A DNA stretch of 64,000 bases. Origin: Chloracidobacterium sp. (GTDB lineage Bacteria; Acidobacteriota; Blastocatellia; Pyrinomonadales; Pyrinomonadaceae). The notes beneath the pieces were generated by a model. That model was not told the DNA's origin. It did not search any database and saw only the letters and a program-made list of their open reading frames with translations. The DNA lies in NCBI GenBank assembly GCA_016711345.1, contig JADJTD010000001.1, positions 2,604,001 to 2,668,000 of the forward strand. Direction: 5' to 3'. Positions 25,208 through 34,796 of this stretch are shown here, piece after piece. A program made the translations under genes and the position numbers. The number at the start of each line of letters is the position of its first letter. Within the stretch, counting starts at the first letter, position 1.

Positions 25208-28200
25208 ATGTTGAACCGCAATCAACCGCTTCGTACTATCACTACACTTTTCGCCATTCTGGCAATTTCAGTCTTAGGCAATGCCTCTCCATGGAGTGGA
25301 GGATTTACCTCAAATGAAACAGCGGGCTTCTATAGTTCGAAAATGACGGCAGCCGAAACAGAGCCTCGCGCATTTGGTAGCGGATTCTTGGTAACTGCGA
25401 CTGCAGGTACGCTGTCTGCAGTTTACTCTACGCTAAAAGAAACGTTCGACGCGATCAATCTTGGAACGCATCAGGGTGTCATTACGATTACCGCCACAAC
25501 TAACAGCAGTGAGACAGCGTCAGCTGTCTTGAATGCCAGCGGTGCCGGCGCCTCGTCCTACACATCGATCTTGATCCAGCCTAGCGGAGCAATATTAATA
25601 TCAGGTGACATTGCCGGACATCTGATCGATCTTAACGGAGCGGACAATGTCACGATCAACGGATTGAACTCAAGCGGTAACAGCCTTACTATCTCCAATA
25701 CTTCCCAACAGGTCTCCGCAAGCACGATCCGCCTTGTTAATGATGCGACCGGCAATACGATAACGAATTCAACTATCACAGGCTCGACGGGAGCGGCATT
25801 AAGCTCCGGATTTGGCGTCATCTACTTTGCGACAGCGACGACGACGGGAAATGACAATAATACGATCAGCAATAACAACATAGGCGCAGCCGGCGGCAAT
25901 CTGCCTATCAACTGTATTTACTCTCTGGGAAGCGCGTCTTTTGAAAACGACTCCAACACGATCAGCGGAAACAACATTTCAGACTATTTCAACACCAACG
26001 GTGCCTCGAACGGCATCAATGCCAACTCGAACACCTCAGGATGGACGATAAATAACAACAGGTTCTTCCAGACCGCGAGCCGAACTTACCTGACAGGCAG
26101 CACTCACAATGCGATCTCGGTGACGTCCGGTTCGGGATACACGATCACGGGAAATGTCATCGGTTTTGCCGCCGCCAACGGAACGGGCGTTTATACGATG
26201 TCGAGTGGCGTTGGAGTCACAACACGGTTTGTGGGGATCAATCTCGCGGCCGATGCCTCGGTGCAGGGCAACACTTTTGCTTCTATTTCATTAACAACGC
26301 CGGGCGTCAACTCGGGCTTCGGCTCGTTATGCGGCGTTAATATCACGTCGGGCAACGTAAATATCGGAAATGTCACGCCCAATACTTTTGGTTCGACCAC
26401 AGGCACCGGTTCACTCACGGCAATTCCAACCGGCACTACTGCAGCAGGCCTTGTGGGCATCAACAGCGCAACTACCGGAACGGTGGTGATCAGCAACAAT
26501 ACCTTTGGCAGCTTAACTTCGGCGCATCCAAGCGGTCCTACATTTCCGGGCGGTGTAGTTGGCATAAATGTTTCGGGCGCAGCGGCTTTGCTGACGATCA
26601 CGGGCAACACTATCGGAAATACAACGCCGGACAATATTCGTTCCGGCACACCGGGAGTTACAACCGGCAGTTCCTTTGGCGGCGGCATCGCCCAGTCGGT
26701 GCCTCCCAGTGTTTATAACTATTCGAATAACATTATTCGTAATATTTCCACATATGGAGCCGGAGCGGGCTGGGTTCGCGGTATTCAAACCGGAACCGTG
26801 GCACCGACTGCGCAGGTTGCGACCATCAATAACAACACGATAACCAACCTATCGACAGGCAGTGCCCTCTCAGGCCAAACGAGCGCAAATTCGTCCGCAC
26901 AAGGCATTCAGTTTTTATCCGGTATCAACTCGACCATCTCGGGCAACACGATCTCGAATATATCGAATACGAACGCTGGCACTGTCGGGACCGTAGTCGC
27001 CGGAATCGTGCATGCAGGAGTATCTAGCTCTCCCGCCTCGAACAATGTGATCTCGAACAATAGGATCTTGGGATTGAGTAATGCAAGTACGACGACGTCA
27101 CTTACGCTTCCAAACGTTATCTCCGGCGTCTTGATCCGCAACGGCAACGGTACAGTGACCGTGGCCAACAATATGATCTCGCTCGGTACGGGACAGACGA
27201 CAGATTCGTCTATCTACGGCATTTGGGCCAACCATGGATCGACTCCTGATCCGGCTGACAATATCTACTTTAATAGCGTCGATATCGAAGGCACTGTGGC
27301 ATCCGGAGCGGCTCCGAGCGCGGCATTTCACCGAGGCGACCTTTCGGCGGGCAGTCCAAAAATACCTGTCGTCGATGTTCGAAATAATATATTTATCAAT
27401 AACCGTACAGGTGGAACCGGCAAGCATTATGCTATCGCCAATCACATTAACGCGTCAGGCGGTTCGGTTGCCACAGGTTGGGGACCGGTCAATAACAACG
27501 TGCTCAACGGTAATCCTGCGACCATCGGTTATTGGACGACCGATCAAACATTTGCGGGTTGGAAAACGGCTTCGGGCGGCGATGCGGCAAGCTATTCGGG
27601 CATCGCGGTCAATTTTGTCAACAGCGCGACCGATCTGCATCTCAATATGGGCTTAACTCCGACCGCTCTCGAATCAGGTGGAGTGGTTATATCTGGATTT
27701 GCGACCGACTTTGACGGACAAAGCCGTCCAGGACCGGCAGGTTCAACAAACGGCGGTGCGACTGCTCCGGACCTTGGCGCGGATGAGTTTGACGGCGTAC
27801 CGTTAGGTGGAGCAACACCAACGAACACACCAACGAACACACCAACGAATACAGCTACAAGTACATCAACACCAACTGATACACCAACAAGTACTCCGAC
27901 AGACACGGCGACACCTACGGCGACCAGTACATCGACTCCGACGGATACTCCAACAAATACACCGACTGACACTCCGACAAACACTCCAACGCCAAGTGAA
28001 ACGCCTTCGATCAGCGGAACGGTCACGTACGGCAATCCGGCGTCGCCGACTACGAAGTTCATCTCTAATGCGACGGTAGCGAGTACGGTTGGTTCACCCC
28101 TTGTTACGACGGTGACTGACGCGCCGGGCGGAACTGCGGGGCAATACACGCTTACAGGTTTTGGTACAGGAAACTATACGATTGGTGTAACTAAGACAAC

Positions 28201-29002
28201 GGGGCAGAACGGCGTCTCGTCAGCCGATGCGGCGAGGATCGCTCAGCATGTTTCGGGTGTTTCGCTTATCACCAACGACCGGCAGAGGATCGCGGCGGAC
28301 GTGACGAACAACGGAGCACTCTCTTCAACCGATGCGGCACAGATCGCAAGGTTTGTTTCAGGGCTTGGGCCGCCAATAGGTTTGGCAGGCCAGTGGAGAT
28401 TCTTCGTTCCGAGCTTAACAGAGCCGACGTTCCCGATCGGAGCATCACCGACGACTCGAAGTTACGCCGACCCGATAGGTGTTCAGACGGGCCAGGACTA
28501 CATCGGCATTCTTGTCGGCGAGGTCACAGGTAACTGGAATCCGACGGCGGCGAGGCCTTTTAACGGTAGGCAGTTGGCAGAAGTAGAAGGCAGCGGGCCG
28601 GAAAGGGGTATTGCGGTTGAATTACCTTCGGTTGTTGGATCTGTTGATAAAGAGATCGTTGTTCCCGTGACAGTCGAAGGTATTGCTAACAAAGGCGTGA
28701 TCTCTTATGAATTTGATCTCAGGTATGATCCTTCGGTGATACAGCCGGTTGGTGATGGGGTTGATGTGAATGGAACAGTCAGCCGCAGGCTTTCGGTCGT
28801 GACAAATGCAACGGAACCGGGGCTTTTGAGGGTTGTTGTTTACGGAGCGTATCCGATAGAAGAAAACGGCCTTCTGCTGAATCTGAGATTTACTACAGTT
28901 GGCGCATCTGGTTCCGTGTCGCCGATATCGTTTGAGCGGATAATGTTCAACGAAGGCGCGTCGGGTGTCTTCCTAACTGACGGAAAGATCGAACTGTTTT
29001 AG
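25208..29002 (+). CDS. secreted beta-helix protein with Thr-Pro linker, dockerin-like and cohesin-like modules
   Basis: 1264 residues. Order: signal peptide (about 1-27); right-handed parallel beta-helix (about 60-860) with many repeated turns such as NTISNNNIG and NNTITNLS; Thr/Pro/Asn/Ser linker of TPTNTPTD units (about 868-934); an Ig/CNA-B-like segment SGTVTYGNPASPT. A dockerin-like pair of helices follows (SADAARIAQHVSG near 1003, STDAAQIARFVSG near 1039, with intervening DVTNNGALS loop), and finally a cohesin-like beta domain (about 1131-1264; IVVPVTVEGIANKGVISYEF, LRYDPSVIQP, LLLNLRF). Having both halves of a cohesin-dockerin pair in one chain suggests self-assembly. It interrupts the dnaK-dnaJ order and is probably surface-exposed or released. 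Confidence 0.88.
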   Translation: MLNRNQPLRTITTLFAILAISVLGNASPWSGGFTSNETAGFYSSKMTAAETEPRAFGSGFLVTATAGTLSAVYSTLKETFDAINLGTHQGVITITATTNSSETASAVLNASGAGASSYTSILIQPSGAILISGDIAGHLIDLNGADNVTINGLNSSGNSLTISNTSQQVSASTIRLVNDATGNTITNSTITGSTGAALSSGFGVIYFATATTTGNDNNTISNNNIGAAGGNLPINCIYSLGSASFENDSNTISGNNISDYFNTNGASNGINANSNTSGWTINNNRFFQTASRTYLTGSTHNAISVTSGSGYTITGNVIGFAAANGTGVYTMSSGVGVTTRFVGINLAADASVQGNTFASISLTTPGVNSGFGSLCGVNITSGNVNIGNVTPNTFGSTTGTGSLTAIPTGTTAAGLVGINSATTGTVVISNNTFGSLTSAHPSGPTFPGGVVGINVSGAAALLTITGNTIGNTTPDNIRSGTPGVTTGSSFGGGIAQSVPPSVYNYSNNIIRNISTYGAGAGWVRGIQTGTVAPTAQVATINNNTITNLSTGSALSGQTSANSSAQGIQFLSGINSTISGNTISNISNTNAGTVGTVVAGIVHAGVSSSPASNNVISNNRILGLSNASTTTSLTLPNVISGVLIRNGNGTVTVANNMISLGTGQTTDSSIYGIWANHGSTPDPADNIYFNSVDIEGTVASGAAPSAAFHRGDLSAGSPKIPVVDVRNNIFINNRTGGTGKHYAIANHINASGGSVATGWGPVNNNVLNGNPATIGYWTTDQTFAGWKTASGGDAASYSGIAVNFVNSATDLHLNMGLTPTALESGGVVISGFATDFDGQSRPGPAGSTNGGATAPDLGADEFDGVPLGGATPTNTPTNTPTNTATSTSTPTDTPTSTPTDTATPTATSTSTPTDTPTNTPTDTPTNTPTPSETPSISGTVTYGNPASPTTKFISNATVASTVGSPLVTTVTDAPGGTAGQYTLTGFGTGNYTIGVTKTTGQNGVSSADAARIAQHVSGVSLITNDRQRIAADVTNNGALSSTDAAQIARFVSGLGPPIGLAGQWRFFVPSLTEPTFPIGASPTTRSYADPIGVQTGQDYIGILVGEVTGNWNPTAARPFNGRQLAEVEGSGPERGIAVELPSVVGSVDKEIVVPVTVEGIANKGVISYEFDLRYDPSVIQPVGDGVDVNGTVSRRLSVVTNATEPGLLRVVVYGAYPIEENGLLLNLRFTTVGASGSVSPISFERIMFNEGASGVFLTDGKIELF

Positions 29003-29023
29003 AGTTCGTGGAGTCGCAAATGT

Positions 29024-29085
29024 GTAGGGGCGATACATTCGATGTTGAGTATATCGCCCTTATTTACGTGCGGGCTTTTGCATGT
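29024..29085. terminator. palindrome/terminator, copy 1 of GGGCGATACATTC element
   Basis: ggggcgata...tatcgccct stem, then cgtgcgggcttttgcatgt. The same 60-base pattern follows the second cohesin/dockerin gene (39782-39856), with a more complete stem there. Confidence 0.7.
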
Positions 29086-29158
29086 GTGGGCTTTTAAGCC
29101 GTTAGCTAACAAATCACTTGAGAAAATTCGGCGAATGTCGCACAATAGAAGTTCAAAG

Positions 29159-29202
29159 TCTAAAGTCCAAAGTTAAAGGCAACCATAACTTTGGACTTTA
29201 GA
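29159..29202. repeat. inverted repeat in dnaJ leader
   Basis: tctaaagtccaaagtt (29159-29174) and aactttggactttaga (29187-29202) are exact complements, ending 22 bases before the dnaJ ATG. A 16-bp stem in the leader could affect ribosome access. It may also be one more member of the word-palindrome class. Confidence 0.85.
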
Positions 29203-29224
29203 TTTTGTACATTGGACTTTTTGC

Positions 29225-30325
29225 ATGAGTAAACGAGATTATTACGAAGTTTTAAGCGTGTCGCGGACGGCTACTGAGGTCGAGATCAAGCGCGCTTACA
29301 GGTCGCTGGCGGTGCAATACCATCCCGACAAAAATCCTGACGATCCGCAAGCGGAAGATAAATTTAAGGAAGCTGCTGAGGCGTATGCGGTGCTTTCGGA
29401 CTCGCAGAAGCGCGCGGCTTATGACCGTTTCGGCCATCAAGGCGTAGGAGCGGGAAGTGCAGGTTTTGATCCGGGATTTTCGAATATCGAGGACATTTTC
29501 GATATTTTTGGATTCGGCGATATGTTCGGCCAGCAGGGACGAAGGCGAACGACGGTTCAACGCGGCTCGGACCTTCGCTACGACCTTGAAATATCACTCG
29601 AAGATGCTGCGACGGGCAAGGACGAGAAGCTCCGCATCCCGCGTCTCGAAAAATGCGACGAATGCGATGGCAGCGGAGCCGAAAAAGGGACTACGGCCGA
29701 GACGTGTGTCACTTGTGCAGGCAGCGGGCAGACGCGTTACAGCCAGGGCTTTTTCAGTGTGATGCGCACCTGCGCAAATTGTCAGGGTCAGGGCAGGGTC
29801 ATTAAATCGCCCTGCAAAAAATGCCGCGGGCAAGGCAGAGTCGAAAAAGAAAAAACGATCGAGATCAAGATACCGGCAGGCGTCGAGACAGGTTCGCGGT
29901 TGCGTGTTACGGGCGAAGGCGAAGCGGGCGTGAACGGCGGGCCTTCGGGCGATCTGTTTATTGTTTTGCACGTTGCCGCAAACGATAATTTTGAACGTCA
30001 GGGAGCCGATCTTTATTCGGCTGTTCCGATTACGTTTGCTCAGGCTGCCTTAGGTGCGGAAATCAAAGTAAGAACGCTCGATGGCGAAGAAGAATTGAAA
30101 GTTCCGGCAGGTACACAGACGGGAACGATCTTCAGAATAAAAGGGCACGGAATGCCGAACCTCGGCGGACGCGGAAAAGGAGATCTTTTTGTCGCAGTCA
30201 CACTCGTCACGCCAAAAACACTCACCAAAGAGCAACGTAAACTGCTCGAACAGCTTGCCGAGATCGAAGATGTCGATTTTTCAGACGAGTCACTGATCGA
30301 TAAGGTCCGCAACATATTTGGTTAA
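29225..30325 (+). CDS. dnaJ: co-chaperone DnaJ
   Basis: 366 residues. J domain 4-67 with YHPDKNPDD (HPD triad), a Gly/Phe-rich region with GFSNIEDIFDIFGFGDMFG, and four zinc-finger repeats CDECDGSG, CVTCAGSG, CANCQGQG and CKKCRGQG (about 140-205). The C-terminal peptide-binding domains (PAGVETGSRLRV, GDLFIVLHV, PAGTQTGTIFRIKGHGMPNLGG) follow. It is a full-length class A DnaJ that stimulates DnaK ATPase and delivers substrates. It is separated from dnaK by the beta-helix gene and has its own leader with an inverted repeat. Confidence 0.97.
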   Translation: MSKRDYYEVLSVSRTATEVEIKRAYRSLAVQYHPDKNPDDPQAEDKFKEAAEAYAVLSDSQKRAAYDRFGHQGVGAGSAGFDPGFSNIEDIFDIFGFGDMFGQQGRRRTTVQRGSDLRYDLEISLEDAATGKDEKLRIPRLEKCDECDGSGAEKGTTAETCVTCAGSGQTRYSQGFFSVMRTCANCQGQGRVIKSPCKKCRGQGRVEKEKTIEIKIPAGVETGSRLRVTGEGEAGVNGGPSGDLFIVLHVAANDNFERQGADLYSAVPITFAQAALGAEIKVRTLDGEEELKVPAGTQTGTIFRIKGHGMPNLGGRGKGDLFVAVTLVTPKTLTKEQRKLLEQLAEIEDVDFSDESLIDKVRNIFG

Positions 30326-30399
30326 TGCACAGTTTGCAATACAAAATGCACAATGAAGAAAATACTTCATTGTGCATTTTGCATTGTGAACTGTGCATT
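30324..30399. terminator. long perfect-like palindrome between convergent dnaJ and yqeY
   Basis: aatgcacagtttgcaat... (30324-30358) pairs with ...attgtgaactgtgcatt (30365-30399) over about 35 bases with few mismatches and a six-base loop. It can terminate both genes. The words match the repeat at 2029-2124. Confidence 0.85.
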
Positions 30400-30844
30400 A
30401 GGAAAGCTTTGCTTTAACCGCTTCGCTGACCATCTTGCCGTCGGCAGATTTTCCTGCGAGGTTTGCCATCGTTGCTTTCATCACCGTGCCCATTTCCTTT
30501 ATTGTCGAAGCTCCGGTTTCGGCGATCGCTGCTGCGACTGCGGCATCGACCTCAGCCTGAGTCGCGCCTTGGGGCAGGTAGGCTTCGATCACGGCGATCT
30601 CGGTTTGTTCTTTGGCGGCAAGGTCGGCACGTCCGCCCTTTTCGTATTGCTCGACCGAATCGCGTCGCTGCTTAACAAGCGTTTGCAGAGCCTTTGTTAT
30701 CTCTTCGTCGGTGAGATCACTGCCTTTGTCGATCTGGCGGTTCATCAGATTGGCCTTCACCATTCGCAGAACAGAGAGTTTGTCTGCGTCCTTCGCCTTC
30801 ATTGCCGCCGTCAAGTCGGCGATTATCGTGTCTTTCAAGCTCAT
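30398..30844 (-). CDS. GatB/YqeY domain protein
   Basis: 148 residues from ATG 30844; a TTG ten codons earlier is less likely. The opening SLKDTIIADLTAAMKAKDAD and the segment LSVLRMVKANLMNRQID are the family's first helices. Then come DEEITKALQTLVKQRRDSVEQYEKGGR and the tail VMKATMANLAGKSADGKMVSE, matching the YqeY/GatB C-terminal helical domain, which binds tRNA in GatB. Stand-alone YqeY proteins are widespread with uncertain role in translation. The gene's stop lies at the palindrome shared with dnaJ. Confidence 0.93.
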   Translation of the reverse strand: MSLKDTIIADLTAAMKAKDADKLSVLRMVKANLMNRQIDKGSDLTDEEITKALQTLVKQRRDSVEQYEKGGRADLAAKEQTEIAVIEAYLPQGATQAEVDAAVAAAIAETGASTIKEMGTVMKATMANLAGKSADGKMVSEAVKAKLS

Positions 30845-30941
30845 AATATTTGAGTCTAATGTCCTTCTTGACAAGTCTCAAGTTGCCGTTATGAAACAGG
30901 CCTTTTGGTTTAGGGCCTCACGCCGTTTATCCTATTAAGAT

Positions 30942-31805
30942 ATGTCGGCAGATCTCACAAAAGCGAAAAATATCCTACTGATAGTCCTCGGGATTTTTTC
31001 CGCCGCCTTTGGTGTGAACGGCTTTCTTCTTTCGAGCAATTTTATTGACGGCGGAGTTATGGGTATTTCGATGCTGGTTTCAAATGTTCTCGGAATTCCG
31101 TTGGGGATATTGATCTTGCTGATAAATCTGCCGTTTATCGCAGTTGGCTATCGACATATTGGAATAAACTTCGCGATCAAAAGCGCATTAGCGATCACGG
31201 GACTTGCGCTTTGTCTGGTTGTGGTGACCTTTCCGGATGTTACGCCTGATAAGCTTTTGACCGCTGTCTTTGGAGGTCTGTTTATTGGAGCCGGTATCGG
31301 ACTTGCGATTCGCGGAGGAGCAGTACTCGACGGCACTGAGATCGCCGCGTTGCTCGTCAGCCGCAACAGCCATCTGCTGCGTGTCGGGGATGTGATACTG
31401 ATCCTTAACATATTTATATTCCTCGCTGCCGCATTTTTTCTGAGCGTAGAATCGGCGATGTATTCGATCCTGACATATGCTACGGCATCAAAGACGATAG
31501 ACTTTCTGTTGCACGGCGTCGAAGAATATACCGCGATCAATATCGTGTCGCCCAAGAATCAGGAAATAAAGGAGGTCATCACCGGAAAGCTCGGACGCGG
31601 CGTGACTGTCTATCATGGACAAGGCGGAATGGGCAGCACCGGTATGAACGACACCAGCCAGTCGATACTGTACTGTGTCGTAACTCGTCTTGAGATCGGA
31701 GCAATAAAATCAGCGGTCAAGGACATTGATCCGAACGCTTTTGTGACAACACATTCACTTAATGACGTTGAAGGCGGCCTGATCAAGAAGCCTATTTTGC
31801 ATTAG
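30942..31805 (+). CDS. YitT family membrane protein (DUF161/DUF2179)
   Basis: 287 residues: five to six transmembrane helices to about residue 185, including the family segment GVNGFLLSSNFIDGGVMGISMLVS. A soluble C-terminal DUF2179 domain follows (INIVSPKNQEIKEVITGKLGRGVTVYHGQGGM...). The TAG stop overlaps the next gene's GTG. Family members are inner-membrane proteins of unclear transport role, with the soluble domain proposed to bind a ligand. It is transcribed together with the downstream membrane protein. Confidence 0.93.
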   Translation: MSADLTKAKNILLIVLGIFSAAFGVNGFLLSSNFIDGGVMGISMLVSNVLGIPLGILILLINLPFIAVGYRHIGINFAIKSALAITGLALCLVVVTFPDVTPDKLLTAVFGGLFIGAGIGLAIRGGAVLDGTEIAALLVSRNSHLLRVGDVILILNIFIFLAAAFFLSVESAMYSILTYATASKTIDFLLHGVEEYTAINIVSPKNQEIKEVITGKLGRGVTVYHGQGGMGSTGMNDTSQSILYCVVTRLEIGAIKSAVKDIDPNAFVTTHSLNDVEGGLIKKPILH

Positions 31806-33658
31806 TGTCCACTTTTTTTCTTATGAAACTACGCTGGCGATTTGGCATTGTTGCGGGGCTGTTTTTGGCGGTGTTTTCGCTGTATCCGCAGTTGAAGCTG
31901 GTTTATAACCGCGGCGGCGACTGGAACGGGCATTATGCCTACAATGACATCGACGAGGTCGCGTACGCTTCGTATTTGAAGGCCTTGATCGACGGGCGGC
32001 CGCGTAAGAATGACCCTTATACGGGCCGTGACGATTCGCCCGAAACTCCGCAGCAGGAATCGCTTTTTTCGATACAATTTGTCGCTCCCTATTCCATCGC
32101 AATTCCAGCACGCATTTTGGGCATTGGAACGCCGTGGGCGATTACGATCGCGGGTGCTTTGGCGGCATTTTTGACAGCTCTGGCGATCTTTTGGCTGATC
32201 GGGATGATAACGGGCGATTCGCTGTATGCGATGGCGGGCAGCCTTGTCGTGTTATGCGGCGGTGCTCTTTTTGCCGGTGAAGGAGCGATCGGCGAGATAC
32301 TTGGCACGAGTTATTCGTATCCGTATTTTCCGGGCTTTAGACGATATGTTCCGGCGATGGCATTTCCGGCTTTCTTTGTGCTGGTCGCGTTGGTGTGGAA
32401 GATATTTGCCCACGAAAGACATGAAAGTCGCGAATTAGGCCATAGATCAAAGATCTCAACATCTCACGTTCTTCTTGTCTTATTTTCGGCGCTGTGTTTT
32501 GGTTATACGGTATTTTCGTATTTTTATGTGTGGACGACGGCGGTTGCGTGGCTTACTTGTTTGGGGTTGTGCTGGCTTGTGGTGCGGCCAGCCGGTTTTG
32601 CGCGAGATATCAAACTGCTTGCAGGGTTAGCCTTTGGCTGCATAGTTTTTCTTGCTCCATATGCTTATTTGCTGGTAAACCGCTCGCGTTCGATGGACGA
32701 AGTGCAGATACTTGTCCAAACGCGCATGCCCGACTTGCTGCGAGTGCCGGAACTTATCAGCTTTGGTGTCTTGGCGGTTATTGCTGTCGGTATTTTGCTT
32801 AGAATACTTGCGTTAAAAGATCGTTCGACACTTTTTGCGATCTCATTGGCACTTACGCAGGTCGCAGTGTTCAATCAGCAGGTAATTACCGGCCAGGAGC
32901 TTCAGCCGATACATTATCAGGTTTTTATCGGTAATTATGTCGCGGGATTGGCGGTCGTTGTGACGTTTGGGCTGATATGGAGCAACTTCGATAAGCGAGA
33001 CAGCACCTTTCCTAAGTTTGTATTTGCATCAGTTGCGGTAATAGCAGCGGCTTGGGGATTTGTTGAGTGCCATTACACGGTGCGGATACTTGATGACGTT
33101 AATGTAGCACGCGACGAAGCTCTTCCGGTCGCGCGGCGATTGACGGAGATCGGTAAAGAGGATCCTGACCGGCATACGAAGGTGGTTCTCCATCTGGGGA
33201 TGGCTGAGGCAGACGATCTGCCGACGGTCGCTCCGCAATCGGTCCTGTGGGCACGGCATCAGCATGTATTTTCCGGCCTGACGTCGTGGCAGGAAAATAA
33301 AGAACGCTACTATCAGCTCCTATATTATCAGGGCATCAATGGACATCAGATCGGACAGGCGATGAAGCGCGGAGAGGATTTCGTCTCGATGATCGCGTTG
33401 TTCGGTTGGGGAAGGCACACTGACAGGTTGAACTCAGCCTACAAGCCGCTCACATTCGGCGAGATCGACGAAGAAATGCGTGTGTTCGATGAGTATTGTC
33501 AAAATTTCGATGGTTCTAGGCCTGACGTTGTGCGGCTCGATTATTTGGTTGCTCCCTCTGAACCGCAGCCAATTTTCGATAACATTGACAAATGGTACAG
33601 CCGTGACGAGGGGGAGACGTTTGGAAAGTACGTTTTTTACAGGCTTAAACTGCGATAA
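31805..33658 (+). CDS. polytopic membrane protein, probable GT-C transferase
   Basis: 617 residues with about ten membrane helices (first at about 12-28, others between 95 and 420) and a C-terminal soluble region. The loop after helix 1 contains NDIDEVAYASYLKALIDGRPRKNDPY, an acidic DxDE-like loop reminiscent of GT-C enzymes. GTG 31805 overlaps the YitT stop; ATG 31823 is an equally good start. The substrate cannot be read. A related layout is seen in the protein at 9275, though I see no close similarity. Confidence 0.8.
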   Translation: MSTFFLMKLRWRFGIVAGLFLAVFSLYPQLKLVYNRGGDWNGHYAYNDIDEVAYASYLKALIDGRPRKNDPYTGRDDSPETPQQESLFSIQFVAPYSIAIPARILGIGTPWAITIAGALAAFLTALAIFWLIGMITGDSLYAMAGSLVVLCGGALFAGEGAIGEILGTSYSYPYFPGFRRYVPAMAFPAFFVLVALVWKIFAHERHESRELGHRSKISTSHVLLVLFSALCFGYTVFSYFYVWTTAVAWLTCLGLCWLVVRPAGFARDIKLLAGLAFGCIVFLAPYAYLLVNRSRSMDEVQILVQTRMPDLLRVPELISFGVLAVIAVGILLRILALKDRSTLFAISLALTQVAVFNQQVITGQELQPIHYQVFIGNYVAGLAVVVTFGLIWSNFDKRDSTFPKFVFASVAVIAAAWGFVECHYTVRILDDVNVARDEALPVARRLTEIGKEDPDRHTKVVLHLGMAEADDLPTVAPQSVLWARHQHVFSGLTSWQENKERYYQLLYYQGINGHQIGQAMKRGEDFVSMIALFGWGRHTDRLNSAYKPLTFGEIDEEMRVFDEYCQNFDGSRPDVVRLDYLVAPSEPQPIFDNIDKWYSRDEGETFGKYVFYRLKLR

Positions 33659-33683
33659 AAAAAGACCGTCCAGAAGGACGGCC
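33657..33683 (-). terminator. intrinsic terminator of the 82-residue gene
   Basis: On the minus strand CCGTCC-TTCT-GGACGG is followed by TCTTTTTTT. It directly abuts the stop of the plus-strand membrane protein. Confidence 0.9.
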
Positions 33684-33717
33684 GAGTTTGTATTACTATT
33701 AAAATATTAAAGCTAAT

Positions 33718-33966
33718 TTAAGCGGCCAAAAGGTCGTTTGAGGTTTCGGCAAATACACGTCTGCCGTTAAGAGCGTCGTCGATTATCTCTCTGACTGCCG
33801 AGGCATCTGGATTAACATCCATGCGGGCACAGGCCCTGAGATGTCTGATAATGCCCTCCGCTGCGATCTCCACTGCGTCTCCTGACAGTTTTGAGAAACG
33901 GCGTGCCTGAATATGGTCGATCTGCAAGACTCGATCTTGCAGAGTCATAGGTCTAGCTGCTGCCAC
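33718..33966 (-). CDS. small hypothetical protein
   Basis: 82 residues from GTG 33966, chosen because AAGGAGAAG sits at the right distance; TTG 33987 would place the ribosome site inside the gene. The sequence is helical: MTLQDRVLQIDHIQARRFSK, DAVEIAAEGIIRHLRACARM and SAVREIIDDALNGRRVF. It is soluble, with no recognised domain. It has its own terminator and a weak upstream promoter, so it is a monocistronic gene. Function unknown. Confidence 0.7.
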   Translation of the reverse strand: MAAARPMTLQDRVLQIDHIQARRFSKLSGDAVEIAAEGIIRHLRACARMDVNPDASAVREIIDDALNGRRVFAETSNDLLAA

Positions 33967-34089
33967 TTTTTCTTCTCCTTGTTTCAAAATTTTCCGCCCT
34001 GTCCGGGCAGGAATGATCCAAGATTCGCACGAAACAAAATGCGTTTCATTAAAAACAAGCTATGGTTCCAGCCACAATTTCGCTGAAAG

Positions 34090-34117
34090 ATAATATGTGC
34101 TATCGCCTTAACTGTAA
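34090..34117 (-). promoter_or_regulatory. candidate promoter for the 82-residue gene
   Basis: Minus-strand TTACAG (34117-34112), 16-base spacer, TATTAT (34095-34090), in the 298-base gap between this gene and hupB-like HU. The gap also has T-rich runs. Nothing else is seen in it apart from the HU terminator. Confidence 0.35.
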
Positions 34118-34201
34118 CAAGATGTTAACAAAAAAAAATGACCTTGTCACGACTTTTTTTTCGGCCTTGTGATTTTTTTCTCAAAATGGCGTTAAACAAA
34201 G

Positions 34202-34232
34202 AAAAACCGGCAAACCACAAGATTTGCCGGTT
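34202..34232 (-). terminator. intrinsic terminator of the HU gene
   Basis: Minus-strand AACCGGCAAA-loop-TTTGCCGGTT followed by TTTC. It sits 33 bases after the HU stop. Confidence 0.9.
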
Positions 34233-34264
34233 GATCTAAAAACTATCGCTAAATCAAGCGTAGC

Positions 34265-34546
34265 TTAGGCTACAGCGTCTTTCATCGCTTTGCCGATGCT
34301 GAACTTAACTGTGGTCTTCGCCGGGATCTTGATGGTCGCACCGGTTGCTGGGTTGCGTCCGTCACGGGCCTTGCGATGGGTCTTTTTCAGTTTGCCAAAT
34401 CCGGGAACGGTGAATTCGCCATTCTTTTTAACTTCGCTTGTCGCCATTTCAGCAAGAGCGTCAAACATTGTTTTGACCTCAGTCTTTTTGAGACCGCACG
34501 AATCTGCCAGCGCTCCGATAATTTCCGTTTGTGTCATACGAGCCAT
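34265..34546 (-). CDS. HU/IHF family DNA-binding protein
   Basis: 93 residues, normal HU length. N-terminal helices (TQTEIIGALADSCGLKKTEVK), then the beta saddle GEFTVPGFGKLKKTHRKARDG and the signature RNPATGATIKIPAK, with the arm Pro that intercalates in DNA. C-terminal KFSIGKAMKDAV closes the fold. It bends and compacts DNA as a dimer. GGAGG ten bases upstream of ATG fixes the start. The gene is monocistronic with its own terminator. Confidence 0.96.
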   Translation of the reverse strand: MARMTQTEIIGALADSCGLKKTEVKTMFDALAEMATSEVKKNGEFTVPGFGKLKKTHRKARDGRNPATGATIKIPAKTTVKFSIGKAMKDAVA

Positions 34547-34647
34547 AATTTATCTAACCTCCAAGTTGGTTGTTTATATAGTTAATAATTTGCCGGCAAA
34601 AATCGCTTGGGCAAAGGGGGAAAACTTCCAGCCGTTAATAAAATGAC

Positions 34648-34724
34648 TGGTCGGGGCGGCAAGATTCGAACTTGCGGCCTCACGGTCCCAAACCGTGCGC
34701 ACTACCAGGCTGTGCTACGCCCCG
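34648..34724 (-). tRNA. tRNA-Pro (UGG)
   Basis: 77 bases including an encoded CCA. Acceptor CGGGGCG pairs with CGCCCCG, the D arm has AGCCTGGTAG, anticodon arm CACGGTTTGGGACCGTG gives loop TTTGGGA with anticodon TGG, and the T arm reads GCAAGTTCGAATCTTGC. All four stems close. It reads proline codons. Confidence 0.96.
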
Positions 34725-34796
34725 TTATGTCAGATCAAAGAAACGATTAACGATTCCAAGAGTCGAATTCTATGCGCAAGAAGCGCCAACGTCAAG

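Noticed and set aside
27592..28149. Val/Gly repeat frame on the minus strand
   Set aside because: It is the reverse of the Thr-Pro linker of the beta-helix gene, an artefact of its codon repeats; the same holds for 37161-37511.
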